64,000 nt of DNA from Phenylobacterium sp. (lineage in GTDB: Bacteria; Pseudomonadota; Alphaproteobacteria; Caulobacterales; Caulobacteraceae). How positions within the stretch are numbered: position 1 is the stretch's first letter; every line of letters starts with the position of its first letter. Made by a program: the position numbers and the translations under genes. The notes under the pieces were generated by a model. It was not told the DNA's origin. It saw only the letters and a list, made by a program, of their open reading frames with translations, and made no database searches. The stretch spans positions 1 to 64,000 of the forward strand of contig NZ_JAUYNW010000017.1 of assembly GCF_030698145.1 (NCBI RefSeq), read 5' to 3'. Shown in pieces: positions 1 through 9,247 of this stretch.

Positions 1-409
1 GAACACCTCCTATGCCAAGGCCCTGGAGCGGCTCGGGACGGACGACGCCCGGCGCGCTGGCGCCACAGCCCTGATGTATGCGCTCGCCACCAACGCCCTG
101 CTCTTCGGGTTCGCCTGGGCCGGCTACGCGCTGGAGGTGGCGGCGCTCGTATGGCTGCCCCGCATCATCGGCGGGGTCTACATCCGATTCTTCCTGAGCT
201 GGGCGCCGCACCATCCGGCCACGGACCTGGGCCGCTACCGCGACACGCGCGGCTTCCGGAGCCGGCTCGGCAACATCCTGACGATGGGAATGCAGTACCA
301 CATCATCCACCACCTCTATCCGCGCATGCCGCTGATGCGGCATCCGGCGGCGTTCCGCGCGCTGCGGCCCATTCTCGTGGCGCGCGGCTGTCGGCTGGAC
401 GGGATCTAG
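1..409 (+). CDS. Fatty acid desaturase / beta-carotene hydroxylase-like protein, C-terminal part (5' end outside window)
   Basis: ORF 74..409 continues an open frame from the window edge; His-box QYHIIHHLYPRMP. Confidence 0.75.
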   Translation, partial: NTSYAKALERLGTDDARRAGATALMYALATNALLFGFAWAGYALEVAALVWLPRIIGGVYIRFFLSWAPHHPATDLGRYRDTRGFRSRLGNILTMGMQYHIIHHLYPRMPLMRHPAAFRALRPILVARGCRLDGI

Positions 410-447
410 CGGCCGATCAGGCCTTCACCGCCGCGACTTGAGCTCGA

Positions 448-1230
448 TCACCACTTCTCCGTCCAAGGCCGCAGCACGACCTCGAACGTCCAGGTCGACC
501 GATGTTGGCGATGGAGCTGCAGATAGGTCTCCGCGATGCGATCCGGGTCGGCCATGTTGTCATCGACCGTCGTGCCCGCCAGCCGGTGGGCGCGGCTGCC
601 ATCTTCCTGCGTCCAGCCAATCGCCGCGTCGATCGGCACGTTTGCGACGTGGATGCCCTGGGGCATCAGCTCCCGCGCCATGCTCTGGGCGAGCCCGGAT
701 TTAGCCTGGCACGCCATGGCGAAGGCCGCGCTGGTCGGGAAGCCTTTGAGCGCCGCGCTTGCGTTGGTGAAGACGATCGTGCCCTTCGCGCCGTTCGCGT
801 TCACGGGATTGTCGCGCATCACGCTCGCGGCCTGCTGGCCGACCAAAAAGGCGCTGAAGGCCGCGTTTCGCAGGGTCTCCAGCGCCATGCCCGGGTCGGC
901 TTCGGTGATTCCCTTGCGGAAGATTCCGGCGACGCGGCCATCTATGTTGTGCACGACCAGCGTCGGAGCCCCAAGGTCTCGAACAACGTCCTGGAACAGG
1001 AGCGCCACGGCGGCTGGGTCGGCGGCGTCGCACCCGTATCGGCGCACCCCATGAGACGCCTCCAAGGCCTCCAGCACAGGCTTGTCCGGATTCCTAGCCG
1101 CGATCGCGACACGCATGTGGTTCTGGGCAAACAGCCGGGCGCAGCTTGCGCTGATGCCGGGGCCGCCCCCAACGATAAGCGCGACGTCGCGTGACGAAGT
1201 CTGGCTGTCCGTGGCGACGGCTTCGGTCAT
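448..1230 (-). CDS. SDR family oxidoreductase (atypical active site)
   Basis: N-terminal ALIVGGGPGIS Rossmann motif and SDR-like fold; start set at MTEAVATD. Confidence 0.75.
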   Translation of the reverse strand: MTEAVATDSQTSSRDVALIVGGGPGISASCARLFAQNHMRVAIAARNPDKPVLEALEASHGVRRYGCDAADPAAVALLFQDVVRDLGAPTLVVHNIDGRVAGIFRKGITEADPGMALETLRNAAFSAFLVGQQAASVMRDNPVNANGAKGTIVFTNASAALKGFPTSAAFAMACQAKSGLAQSMARELMPQGIHVANVPIDAAIGWTQEDGSRAHRLAGTTVDDNMADPDRIAETYLQLHRQHRSTWTFEVVLRPWTEKW

Positions 1231-1460
1231 GTTACGCGCTCCTTCGTTGTGGGTGATCAAGCAGGTCGCCCCGACAGGGTGGCCTCCCTCGCCTTGCGCC
1301 TCGCTCCAGCCTGGGCGACGCCCTTCGCCTACTGATCGGAGCCGATGACAAGCGCCCGTCGTCCAGAGACTTTGCGCTTGATCTCATATCCAAAACAGCA
1401 TGACGGTTAGCATTCAGACAATCAAGTCCGACCTAATCTAGGCCAACCCCGGAGCGCCAT

Positions 1461-2339
1461 GTGACCCTCAAGCAACACACCGTCCGCGCCAATGGCCTGG
1501 ACTTTCCGGTCCTTGAGGCGGGCGATGGACCCTTGGTTCTTTGCCTGCATGGTTTTCCCGACCATGCCCGCAGTTGGACGGATCTGATCGAGCGCCTGGC
1601 GAAGGAGGGGTATCGTGCAGTGGCGCCGGCGATGCGCGGCTACTGGCCAGACGGCAGGGCTCCAGACGGCTGCTACCAGTCGTGGGCCACGGGCGGCGAC
1701 GCCGTCGCCTTGATTGAGGCGTTGGGCTCAGAGACTGCAGTCGTGATCGGCCATGACTGGGGCGCTGCGGCCGCCTACGCCGCCGCCAACCTGGCCCCGG
1801 AGCGGATCAACAAGCTCATCACCATGGCGGTGCCTTACGGACCTCAGATCCGGGCAGCGTTCATGCTCGACGGCGATCAGCAGCGACGCAGCTGGTACAT
1901 GTTCTTCTTTCAGACGCCGATGGCCGTCATGGCGGCCGGCGCGAACGACTTCGCCTTCATCGATCGTCTCTGGGCGGAATGGTCACCGGGCTACGTTTTG
2001 CCGGACGCTGATCGCGTCGCACTCAAGGCCATGTTCGCCCACCCGGGCGTCCTGGAAGAGACGCTGGGGTACTATCGGCAGCTCTTCGGCGGCCCTGAGG
2101 TGAAGCCAGAGTGGGCGGAGACAGCGGCCAAGCTTGGCGGCCCGATCTCCATGCCGGCCCTGTACCTGCATGGCCGCAACGACGGCTGCATGGGCGTCGG
2201 ATTGCTCGACGGAATGGAGGACCAGTTTCCTGCGGGACTTCGCAAGGTCGTAATGGAGGATGCGGGTCACTTCCTGCAACTGGAGCAGCCCCAGCGCGTC
2301 GCCGAAGAGATCATCGGCTTCCTCAAGATCGGGATTTAG
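1461..2339 (+). CDS. Alpha/beta hydrolase, epoxide hydrolase-like
   Basis: LHGFPDHARSW, GHDWGAAAAY nucleophile elbow, C-terminal DAGHFLQLEQP. Confidence 0.85.
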   Translation: MTLKQHTVRANGLDFPVLEAGDGPLVLCLHGFPDHARSWTDLIERLAKEGYRAVAPAMRGYWPDGRAPDGCYQSWATGGDAVALIEALGSETAVVIGHDWGAAAAYAAANLAPERINKLITMAVPYGPQIRAAFMLDGDQQRRSWYMFFFQTPMAVMAAGANDFAFIDRLWAEWSPGYVLPDADRVALKAMFAHPGVLEETLGYYRQLFGGPEVKPEWAETAAKLGGPISMPALYLHGRNDGCMGVGLLDGMEDQFPAGLRKVVMEDAGHFLQLEQPQRVAEEIIGFLKIGI

Positions 2340-2393
2340 CAGGGCCAGCTCGAAGGGGGCTAACCGACCAACCGGCCGGCACGCGATTGACTT

Positions 2394-2417
2394 TCAGCAT
2401 GTCGATTGACATGCTGA
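2394..2417. promoter_or_regulatory. Perfect 10-bp inverted repeat TCAGCATGTC-GATT-GACATGCTGA, candidate operator
   Basis: Read directly; lies 120 bp upstream of the MaoC gene. Confidence 0.5.
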
Positions 2418-2536
2418 TTAGCAGCCAGTGCTCAGGCGCGTGGTCGGGCGAAGCCTCCGAGGTCGCAAGGCGCCGGCCGGGCCTTCTCGTCTCGGCCCGA
2501 TCGCGTCCCGTTTTCCCGTCGCAAAGGACGTTACCC

Positions 2537-2995
2537 ATGTCTGAAATCACCCTTGACGCCTACAAGGCGATGATCGGCCAGGAGGTGGGCGTCTCGCGCT
2601 GGTTCGAAGTCGGCCAGGACCGCATCGACAAGTTCGCCGACGTCACCGAGGATCATCAATTCATCCATGTGGATCCCGAGCGCGCCAAGGCGACCCCGTT
2701 CGGCGGCACGGTCGCCCACGGTTTCCTGACCTTGTCGCTCCTGGCGCCGATGATGTTCGACGGTCAGCCCCGACTCGCGGGTACCTTGATGGCGGTGAAC
2801 TATGGCTTCGACCGCGTGCGGATGATGTCGCCGGTGCGGGCTGGGAGCCGCGTCCGCGGCCGCTTCGTGCTCAACGAAGTGGTGGATCGCGGGCCGGGCG
2901 AGATCTTGATCAAGAGCCAGGTTACGGTCGAGATTGAGGGAGCCGAAAAGCCGGCGCTCGTCGCCGAGTCGCTTGGCCTCACACGTTTCGCCTGA
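2537..2995 (+). CDS. MaoC family dehydratase
   Basis: DRIDKFADVTEDHQFIHVDPERAKATPFGGTVAHGFLTLSL is the MaoC/hotdog hydratase motif; start at ATG 2537. Confidence 0.9.
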   Translation: MSEITLDAYKAMIGQEVGVSRWFEVGQDRIDKFADVTEDHQFIHVDPERAKATPFGGTVAHGFLTLSLLAPMMFDGQPRLAGTLMAVNYGFDRVRMMSPVRAGSRVRGRFVLNEVVDRGPGEILIKSQVTVEIEGAEKPALVAESLGLTRFA

Positions 2996-3027
2996 CCCCC
3001 GTCCCAACACCGAACGGCAGGAATCAC

Positions 3028-4014
3028 ATGAAGACCCGCATCACCGAGCTCCTCGGCATCGAACGGCCGATCATCCAGGGCGGCATGCACTATGTCGGCT
3101 TCGCGGAGCTGGCCGCGGCGGTCGCGAACGCCGGTGGGCTAGGCCTGATCACCTCGCTCACCCAGCCCTCGCCGCAGCATCTGGCCGCCGAGATCCGTAA
3201 ATGCCGGGGCCTGACGGACAAGCCGTTCGGCGTGAATCTCACCTTCCTCCCCTCCGTGACGCCGCCGGACTATCCCGGCTACATCCAGGCGATCATCGAC
3301 GGGGGCGTGAAGATCGTCGAGACGGCCGGGAACAACCCGCAGAAGTGGATGCCTGTCCTGAAGGACAACGGGATCAAGGTGATCCACAAATGCACCTCCG
3401 TACGCCACGCGCTGAAGGCCGAGGCGATCGGCGTGGACGCCCTCAGCATCGACGGCTTCGAATGCGGCGGTCACCCGGGCGAGGACGACGTGCCCAACTT
3501 CATCCTGCTGCCGCGGGCGGCCGACGAGCTGAAGATCCCGTTCGTGGCCTCCGGCGGCATGGCTGACGGCCGCTCGCTGGTGGCGGCGATAGCGATGGGC
3601 GCCGAGGGCATGAACATGGGCACACGCTTCATCGCCACCCAGGAAGCGCCGGTGCATGAGAACGTGAAGCAGGCCCTGGTGGCGGCCAGCGAGCTCGATA
3701 CTCGCCTGATCATGCGCCCGCTGCGCAACACCGAGCGCGTGCTCGTCAACGCAGGCGTCGACCGGCTTCTAGAGAAGGAACGGACCCTGGGCCCGGCGAT
3801 CACCTTCGCCGACATCGCGCCGGAGGTGGCCGGGGTCTACCCGCGGATCATGCTCGGCGGCGAGATGGACGCCGGCGGCTGGAGCTGCGGCATGGTCGCC
3901 GGCCTGATCCACGACGTTCCGACGGTCAAGGAGCTGCTCGACCGCATCATGGATGAGGCCGAGAGCCTGATCCGCCAACGCCTCGCGCGCACTCTGGAAC
4001 CCGTGCCGGCCTGA
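3028..4014 (+). CDS. Nitronate monooxygenase / 2-nitropropane dioxygenase family
   Basis: ELLGIERPIIQGGMHYVG start, VDALSIDGFECGGHPGEDD, ASGGMADGRSLVAAIAMGAEGMNMGTRF. Confidence 0.9.
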   Translation: MKTRITELLGIERPIIQGGMHYVGFAELAAAVANAGGLGLITSLTQPSPQHLAAEIRKCRGLTDKPFGVNLTFLPSVTPPDYPGYIQAIIDGGVKIVETAGNNPQKWMPVLKDNGIKVIHKCTSVRHALKAEAIGVDALSIDGFECGGHPGEDDVPNFILLPRAADELKIPFVASGGMADGRSLVAAIAMGAEGMNMGTRFIATQEAPVHENVKQALVAASELDTRLIMRPLRNTERVLVNAGVDRLLEKERTLGPAITFADIAPEVAGVYPRIMLGGEMDAGGWSCGMVAGLIHDVPTVKELLDRIMDEAESLIRQRLARTLEPVPA

Positions 4015-4117
4015 GTCCGGTCAAGCTGGCGCGCCCGAGACGGCCCAGGGCGTGGCGCATCCGCGTCTCGCGCTCGGGATCGACGGATTGTCCTGAGGCT
4101 ATTCTGCATGTTATGCC

Positions 4118-4167
4118 TCATGCATGTGCATTCGCATGATGACCGTCATGCAGGTCGTCAAGCATGA
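4118..4167. promoter_or_regulatory. Tandem operator candidate: two copies of TCATGC-N10-GCATGA (4118-4139 and 4146-4167)
   Basis: Both half-site pairs are exact; 28 bp centre-to-centre; 16 bp upstream of the TetR start. Confidence 0.6.
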
Positions 4168-4182
4168 GTTGGAGTTGATCGG

Positions 4183-4773
4183 GTGGGCCATTCACGGGCG
4201 GAAAAGGCCGAGAGCCGCGAGCGTATCCTCGACGTCGCGGCGCGACAGATTCGGCAAGGCGGGCTTGATAGCCTGAGCATCGCCGAGATCATGAAGGCGG
4301 CGAACCTGACTCATGGCGGCTTCTACGGCCATTTCCCGTCCCGCACGGCGCTGATCGCCGCGGCCCTCGAGCGGGCGATGGACCGCGGCGAGGCCTCCTT
4401 CGTGGCCGCCAGGACCCCCAACGCGCCCGGAACGGTCAAGTCGATCGTGAACAGATATCTGAGCCCGGCGCATCGCGACGACACCCGCGACGGCTGCGCG
4501 ATCGCGGCCCTGTCGGGCGATGTCGGGCGCGCCGAGGACGACGAAGTCCGCACGCAGATGGCGCGTCGCCTTGAGCAGAGTTTCGAGGACATGGCCAAGG
4601 CGATGGGCGGCGACCCGAAGGCGGAGGCCGCCGCGGTCACGGCGTGGTGCGCCATGGTCGGCGCCATGAGCCTATCGCGGGTGTTCCGCGGCACGGGTCG
4701 TTCCGATGAGATTCTACGCACGGTCCGGCAATCCATCCTCGACCTGGATGCGGCTGTCCGCGACGGCGAGTGA
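4183..4773 (+). CDS. TetR/AcrR family transcriptional regulator
   Basis: N-terminal HTH SRERILDVAARQIRQGGLDSLSIAEIMKAANLTHGGFYGHFPSR; GTG start. Confidence 0.9.
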   Translation: MGHSRAEKAESRERILDVAARQIRQGGLDSLSIAEIMKAANLTHGGFYGHFPSRTALIAAALERAMDRGEASFVAARTPNAPGTVKSIVNRYLSPAHRDDTRDGCAIAALSGDVGRAEDDEVRTQMARRLEQSFEDMAKAMGGDPKAEAAAVTAWCAMVGAMSLSRVFRGTGRSDEILRTVRQSILDLDAAVRDGE

Positions 4774-4785
4774 TCCCGGCGCCGC

Positions 4786-5373
4786 TCAGTCGCGGACGAC
4801 GTCGTTTTCCAAGTCGCAGATGAGTTGGGCGGCAGGCGGGACCTCGGCGTCGTGCGACGGGCCGCCGCGCCGCTGAACGAGATCGGCCTGCGGCGCGCGT
4901 CCCTGTCCCCACCACTCCGGGCCGCGCGCCAAGAGCCGCTCGCCGCTAGCCGCGGGCCCGGCCTCAGGGCGTCTCGGAACTCGGGCTTCGTCCTGATCAG
5001 ATAGCCGTGCGATCGCGGACTGAAGCACCGTGATCCCCTTCTCGGCCGCCTCACGGCGCGCCTCGAGGAGCCGGAGCTGCCGCCGGAAAATCGACAGCGC
5101 GTCCGCATGCAGGGCGGCCCTGCCCTCACGCTCATGGAGATCGAGGAGGTGTCCAACCTCGGCCAGGGGCATGCCCACCGCACGGCCCTGCAGGATGAGG
5201 GTGAGCCGAGCCCGGTCCTTCCTGGAATACAGCCTTGTCGTGCCCTGACGATCCGGCGTCAGCAGGCCCAACTCTTCATAGTAGCGCAGCGTGCGGGCGG
5301 AGACTCCGAACTCCCGGCATAGATGGCCTATGCGATAGGTCCTGGACGGCGCGTCGAGCGGCTCGACAGACAT
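4786..5373 (-). CDS. MerR family transcriptional regulator
   Basis: YRIGHLCREFGVSARTLRYYEELGLLTPDRQGTTRLYSRKDRARL. Confidence 0.9.
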   Translation of the reverse strand: MSVEPLDAPSRTYRIGHLCREFGVSARTLRYYEELGLLTPDRQGTTRLYSRKDRARLTLILQGRAVGMPLAEVGHLLDLHEREGRAALHADALSIFRRQLRLLEARREAAEKGITVLQSAIARLSDQDEARVPRRPEAGPAASGERLLARGPEWWGQGRAPQADLVQRRGGPSHDAEVPPAAQLICDLENDVVRD

Positions 5374-5422
5374 TCACGTTCCCCTGTCTTCGATCTGGCC
5401 CACCCCGGCCGGCCCTCGGCGG

Positions 5423-5743
5423 TCAATGCTGTGCTGCCGGCAGGTGGACGACGAGGCCGTCGAGGTCCGCGTGGACCTTGATCTGGCAGGCCAGACGGGA
5501 CGTTTCGAGCACCCCCTCGGCGAACTCCAGCATGGACGCTTCCATCTCGTTGCGGTCGCCCAGGCGCGCGATCCAGTCGGGATGCACGTAGACGTGGCAG
5601 GTGGCGCAGGCGCAAGCGCCGCCGCAGTCGCCGTCGATGCCGGAGATGCCGTGGGCGACCGCGCCTTGCATCAGGCTGACCCCGGGCTGGAGGATGATGC
5701 GGTGCTCTTGCCCGCTGTGTTCGACATAGGTGATGACGGGCAT
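5423..5743 (-). CDS. 2Fe-2S ferredoxin (adrenodoxin/putidaredoxin type)
   Basis: DGDCGGACACATCHVYV cluster motif; adjacent to the P450. Confidence 0.92.
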   Translation of the reverse strand: MPVITYVEHSGQEHRIILQPGVSLMQGAVAHGISGIDGDCGGACACATCHVYVHPDWIARLGDRNEMEASMLEFAEGVLETSRLACQIKVHADLDGLVVHLPAAQH

Positions 5744-5805
5744 GTCGGCTTCTCATACGCGTCGCGGCCGAGGCCGGCGCTAGGCTTGGGCGTGGCGGCG
5801 CGGCG

Positions 5806-7059
5806 TCAGACCGGAATGCGGACCGGAAGGTTGAGGTAGCCCTTCACGAAGGAGGCCGGGGTGCGCTCCGGCTCGCCGACAACCTCGATGACGGGGAACC
5901 GCTTGAGGATCTCTTCCCAGATGATCTTCAGCTGGAGTTCCGCCAGCCGGTTGCCGACGCAGCGGTGGATGCCGTAGCCGAACGACATGTGCTGGCGCGG
6001 CCGCTCGCGGTCGATGATGAAGGCGTTCGGGTTGTCGATCACCTCGTCGTCGCGGTTGCCCGAGACGTACCACATGACGACCTTGTCCCCCTTCTTGATC
6101 AGCTTGCCACCGAACTCGATGTCCTCCAGCGCCGTGCGGCGCATGTGGGCGAGCGGCGTCTGCCAGCGGATCGCCTCGGAGACCATCGAGGGGATGAGCG
6201 CGGGGTTGTCCCGCAGTTTCTGGTACTGGTCGGGGTTCTTGCTCAGGGCGTACAGCGAGCCCGAGATGCTGTTGCGAGTGGTGTCGTTGCCGCCCACGAT
6301 CAGGAGGATGAGGTTTCCGAGGTATTCCTCGGGGCTCATGTTCCGGGTGGCCTCGTTGTGGGCCAGCAAGGAGACGAGGTCGCCGGTCGGCGGGGCGTTG
6401 ACGCGCTCGTTCCAGAGTTCGGTGAACGCCCCCAGGCACTCCATGAGAACGGCGAGCTTCTCCTCGTCGTTCTTCAGCGGCATGTCGGGCCCCGGCTCCA
6501 TGGTGGCCATGTCCGACCAATAGGTCAGCTTGCGGCGCTGCTCGAAGGGGAAGTCGAACAGGGTGGCCAGCATCTGGGTGGTCAGCTCGATGGACACACG
6601 ATCGACCCAGTCGAAAGTCTCGCCCCTCGGCAGCTCATCGAGAATTTTGGCGGCCCGCTCGCGGATGATCGGCTCCATCCGCTGCAGGTTGAAGGGCGAC
6701 ACGGCCGGACTGACGACCTTGCGCTGCGCGTCGTGCTTGGGCGGGTCCATGGCGATGAACATCGGCAGGCGCAGCGGCGTGGCCGGATCGACGATGACGA
6801 TCCCGCCGAGCGCGGCTTCCGACGAGAACACCTGGTGATTGGTGTCGACCGCCATGATGTCGTTGTACTTGGTGATCGACCAATAGGGACCGTACTGGCT
6901 CTCGCGACAGTAGTGCACCGGATCCTCGCGCCGCAGCCGCTCGAAGTAGGGCCAGTGGCTATCGGTGCGCCACAGCTCCGGCTGACTGACGTCGATCTCC
7001 GCCAGAGGAGTGGATCGGACGCGATCAGTCGCGGTCTGGGCAACGGCTCCGTCGGCCAT
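5806..7059 (-). CDS. Cytochrome P450, CYP153-like (alkane/fatty acid omega-hydroxylase)
   Basis: Heme motif [16 protein letters not shown]-helix [11 protein letters not shown]153-like segments [26 protein letters not shown] and [15 protein letters not shown]. Confidence 0.88.
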   Translation of the reverse strand: MADGAVAQTATDRVRSTPLAEIDVSQPELWRTDSHWPYFERLRREDPVHYCRESQYGPYWSITKYNDIMAVDTNHQVFSSEAALGGIVIVDPATPLRLPMFIAMDPPKHDAQRKVVSPAVSPFNLQRMEPIIRERAAKILDELPRGETFDWVDRVSIELTTQMLATLFDFPFEQRRKLTYWSDMATMEPGPDMPLKNDEEKLAVLMECLGAFTELWNERVNAPPTGDLVSLLAHNEATRNMSPEEYLGNLILLIVGGNDTTRNSISGSLYALSKNPDQYQKLRDNPALIPSMVSEAIRWQTPLAHMRRTALEDIEFGGKLIKKGDKVVMWYVSGNRDDEVIDNPNAFIIDRERPRQHMSFGYGIHRCVGNRLAELQLKIIWEEILKRFPVIEVVGEPERTPASFVKGYLNLPVRIPV

Positions 7060-7122
7060 GGTCTTCACTCCCTGCCGCCCGCCTTCAGGCGGGTCTGATG
7101 CGTGAGGTTAGGTGGCCGGCTC

Positions 7123-8172
7123 ATGATGGGGGATGGCGCCTTGCGCCTACTTCATGGCATTTTGCGCCAGATGGCCGAGGCCCTAGAACAACTGCCGATG
7201 TCCCTGGGCTATTTCCGGCTGGTCCTGCGATGCTTCGGCGACACCCCAGAGCGTCAGGCCGCCATCCTGGCCGGCACCGGCGTGACCGACGAGATGCTGC
7301 GCGATCCGTCCGCCGACATCAGCCTCTTCCAGCAGGTCCGACAAATCGAGAACGTCACCGGCCTGTTCGGGGACGGCTGGGCGCTGCGCGCCCCCGAGAT
7401 GTGGAACGCCTCGTCGCATGGCCCCCTAGGGGTCGCCGGCATCGCCGCGCCCGACATGGCCACGATGATGGATGTGATCACTCAGTTCGGCTTTGTCCGC
7501 GCGCCCTTCTACAGGACGTCGCTGCGGCGCGGCGCGGACTGGAGCCAGGTGGACTACGAGCTGACCGTCGATCTCGACGAGCGCCTTTGGCGACCGATGA
7601 TGGAAATCTCCTTCATGGGAATCCGGGCCGGGATCGCCTCGATGCTGGCCGCGCCGCCTGCGGAGGCGCGTTTCTCCTTCGCCTGCGCCGAGCCGGAGCA
7701 CGCGCCACAGGTCCGCGCCATCCTCGGCGACCACGTGGCCTACGGCGCGCAGCGCAACGCGATCCGTTTTCCCACGGCGTGGCTTGCCCTGCAGTCCCCC
7801 TTCGCCGACGCCACCCTGTACGCCGTCGCGCTCCACGAGCTGCAGGCCGCCAGGGCGCGGCTCACCGCGCCCGTCGGCTTGCGGGGCCGGGTCGAGCGGC
7901 TGCTGAAGTCACTGCCCGCCGGCCGCCTCACCGCGGACGAGGTTGCCCGCCTGACCGGCGTATCGCGACGAACCTTGGTCCGGCGGCTCTCGGAGGCCGG
8001 CGCCGGTTACCGCGAGCTCGTGGACGCCGAACTGCGAGGCCGCGCCGAGCGGCTGCTGCGCGACGGCGACCTGTCCCACGCGCAGATCGCCGAGCAGCTA
8101 GGCTACACCGATCCGTCCAGCTTCAGCCGGGCCTGCCGCCGGTGGTTCCGCGGCCCGATTGCGCCCAGCTGA
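7123..8172 (+). CDS. AraC family transcriptional regulator
   Basis: C-terminal HTH AEQLGYTDPSSFSRACRRWFRGP; divergent from the P450. Confidence 0.9.
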   Translation: MMGDGALRLLHGILRQMAEALEQLPMSLGYFRLVLRCFGDTPERQAAILAGTGVTDEMLRDPSADISLFQQVRQIENVTGLFGDGWALRAPEMWNASSHGPLGVAGIAAPDMATMMDVITQFGFVRAPFYRTSLRRGADWSQVDYELTVDLDERLWRPMMEISFMGIRAGIASMLAAPPAEARFSFACAEPEHAPQVRAILGDHVAYGAQRNAIRFPTAWLALQSPFADATLYAVALHELQAARARLTAPVGLRGRVERLLKSLPAGRLTADEVARLTGVSRRTLVRRLSEAGAGYRELVDAELRGRAERLLRDGDLSHAQIAEQLGYTDPSSFSRACRRWFRGPIAPS

Positions 8173-8325
8173 TCGCGTGGGCCCGCCCTGGCCATCCGGC
8201 CCATTGCATCTGGATGATGATTTACATGCAGATTGACCGGGTTCCGTTTTAGGACCTATATGCCTTGAGCTCGAGTTGAGGTCCGGCGTGGCCTTGAAAC
8301 GAAACACGCCAGGCAGGAGCGCGCG

Positions 8326-9216
8326 ATGAGCCGCCGTCAGCTGGACACCGGCACCGACGAACTCCTTGGCGAAGTGCGCGACGGGGTCGCCATCTTCACG
8401 CTGAACCGTCCCCAGGCGCGCAACGCCCTGTCCGACCGGCTGACGCCGGCGCTGCGGGCCGGCATCGCCGCCTGCGACGGCGACCCGGAGGTCGGCGCCT
8501 TCCTGATCACCGGCGCCGGCGGCGCGTTCTGCGCCGGAGGCGATGTGAAGGACATGGGGGCCTCGCCGCCTCGCACCAACGTGTCCCTCGAGGCCCGGAC
8601 GGCCGAGCTGATCCGACGCCAGCGGATGCTGACCGGGGCGCTGGTCCGGAGCCGGAAGCCGAGTATCGCCGCCCTCCCCGGTCCGGCCGCGGGCGCCGGC
8701 CTTTCGCTGGCGCTCGCCTGCGATCTCCGGCTAGCCGCCGCCAGCGCGTTCGTTCGCACCGCCTATATCCGCATCGGCTTGCCTGGCGACTATGGCGTCA
8801 ACTGGTTGCTGACGCGGGCGGTGGGGCCCGGCCGGGCCCGCGAGCTCATGCTGCTGTCCGAGGATCTGGACGCTGAACGCTGCCGGCAGCTGGGCCTGGT
8901 AAACCGCGTCCTTCCCGACGACGAGCTGTTCGTCGCGGCGTTCGACCTCGCCGCGCGCCTGGCCGCCGGACCCCGCCACACGATCGGCCTCATCAAGGAC
9001 AACCTCGACGACGCCATGCGGCTCGACTTCCTGCCAGCCCTCGACGCCGAGGCGGCGCGCATGGTGCGGCACAGCGGGTCGGCGGAGACCCGTGAGGCGA
9101 TCCGCGCCTATGTCGAGCGGCGGCCAGCGGACTTTGCCGCCGTGGCCCGCGAGGTGCGCGGCGGGCCCCGATCCGAGGGGCGGCTAGGCACCCTGCTGAA
9201 CCATCTATCCACATGA
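8326..9216 (+). CDS. Enoyl-CoA hydratase/isomerase family protein
   Basis: ITGAGGAFCAGGDVKDMG, LPGPAAGAGLSLALACDLRLAAASAFV. Confidence 0.9.
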   Translation: MSRRQLDTGTDELLGEVRDGVAIFTLNRPQARNALSDRLTPALRAGIAACDGDPEVGAFLITGAGGAFCAGGDVKDMGASPPRTNVSLEARTAELIRRQRMLTGALVRSRKPSIAALPGPAAGAGLSLALACDLRLAAASAFVRTAYIRIGLPGDYGVNWLLTRAVGPGRARELMLLSEDLDAERCRQLGLVNRVLPDDELFVAAFDLAARLAAGPRHTIGLIKDNLDDAMRLDFLPALDAEAARMVRHSGSAETREAIRAYVERRPADFAAVAREVRGGPRSEGRLGTLLNHLST

Positions 9217-9247
9217 GCCTGTCGGCCGTCGAGCAAGGAAAATCCCC

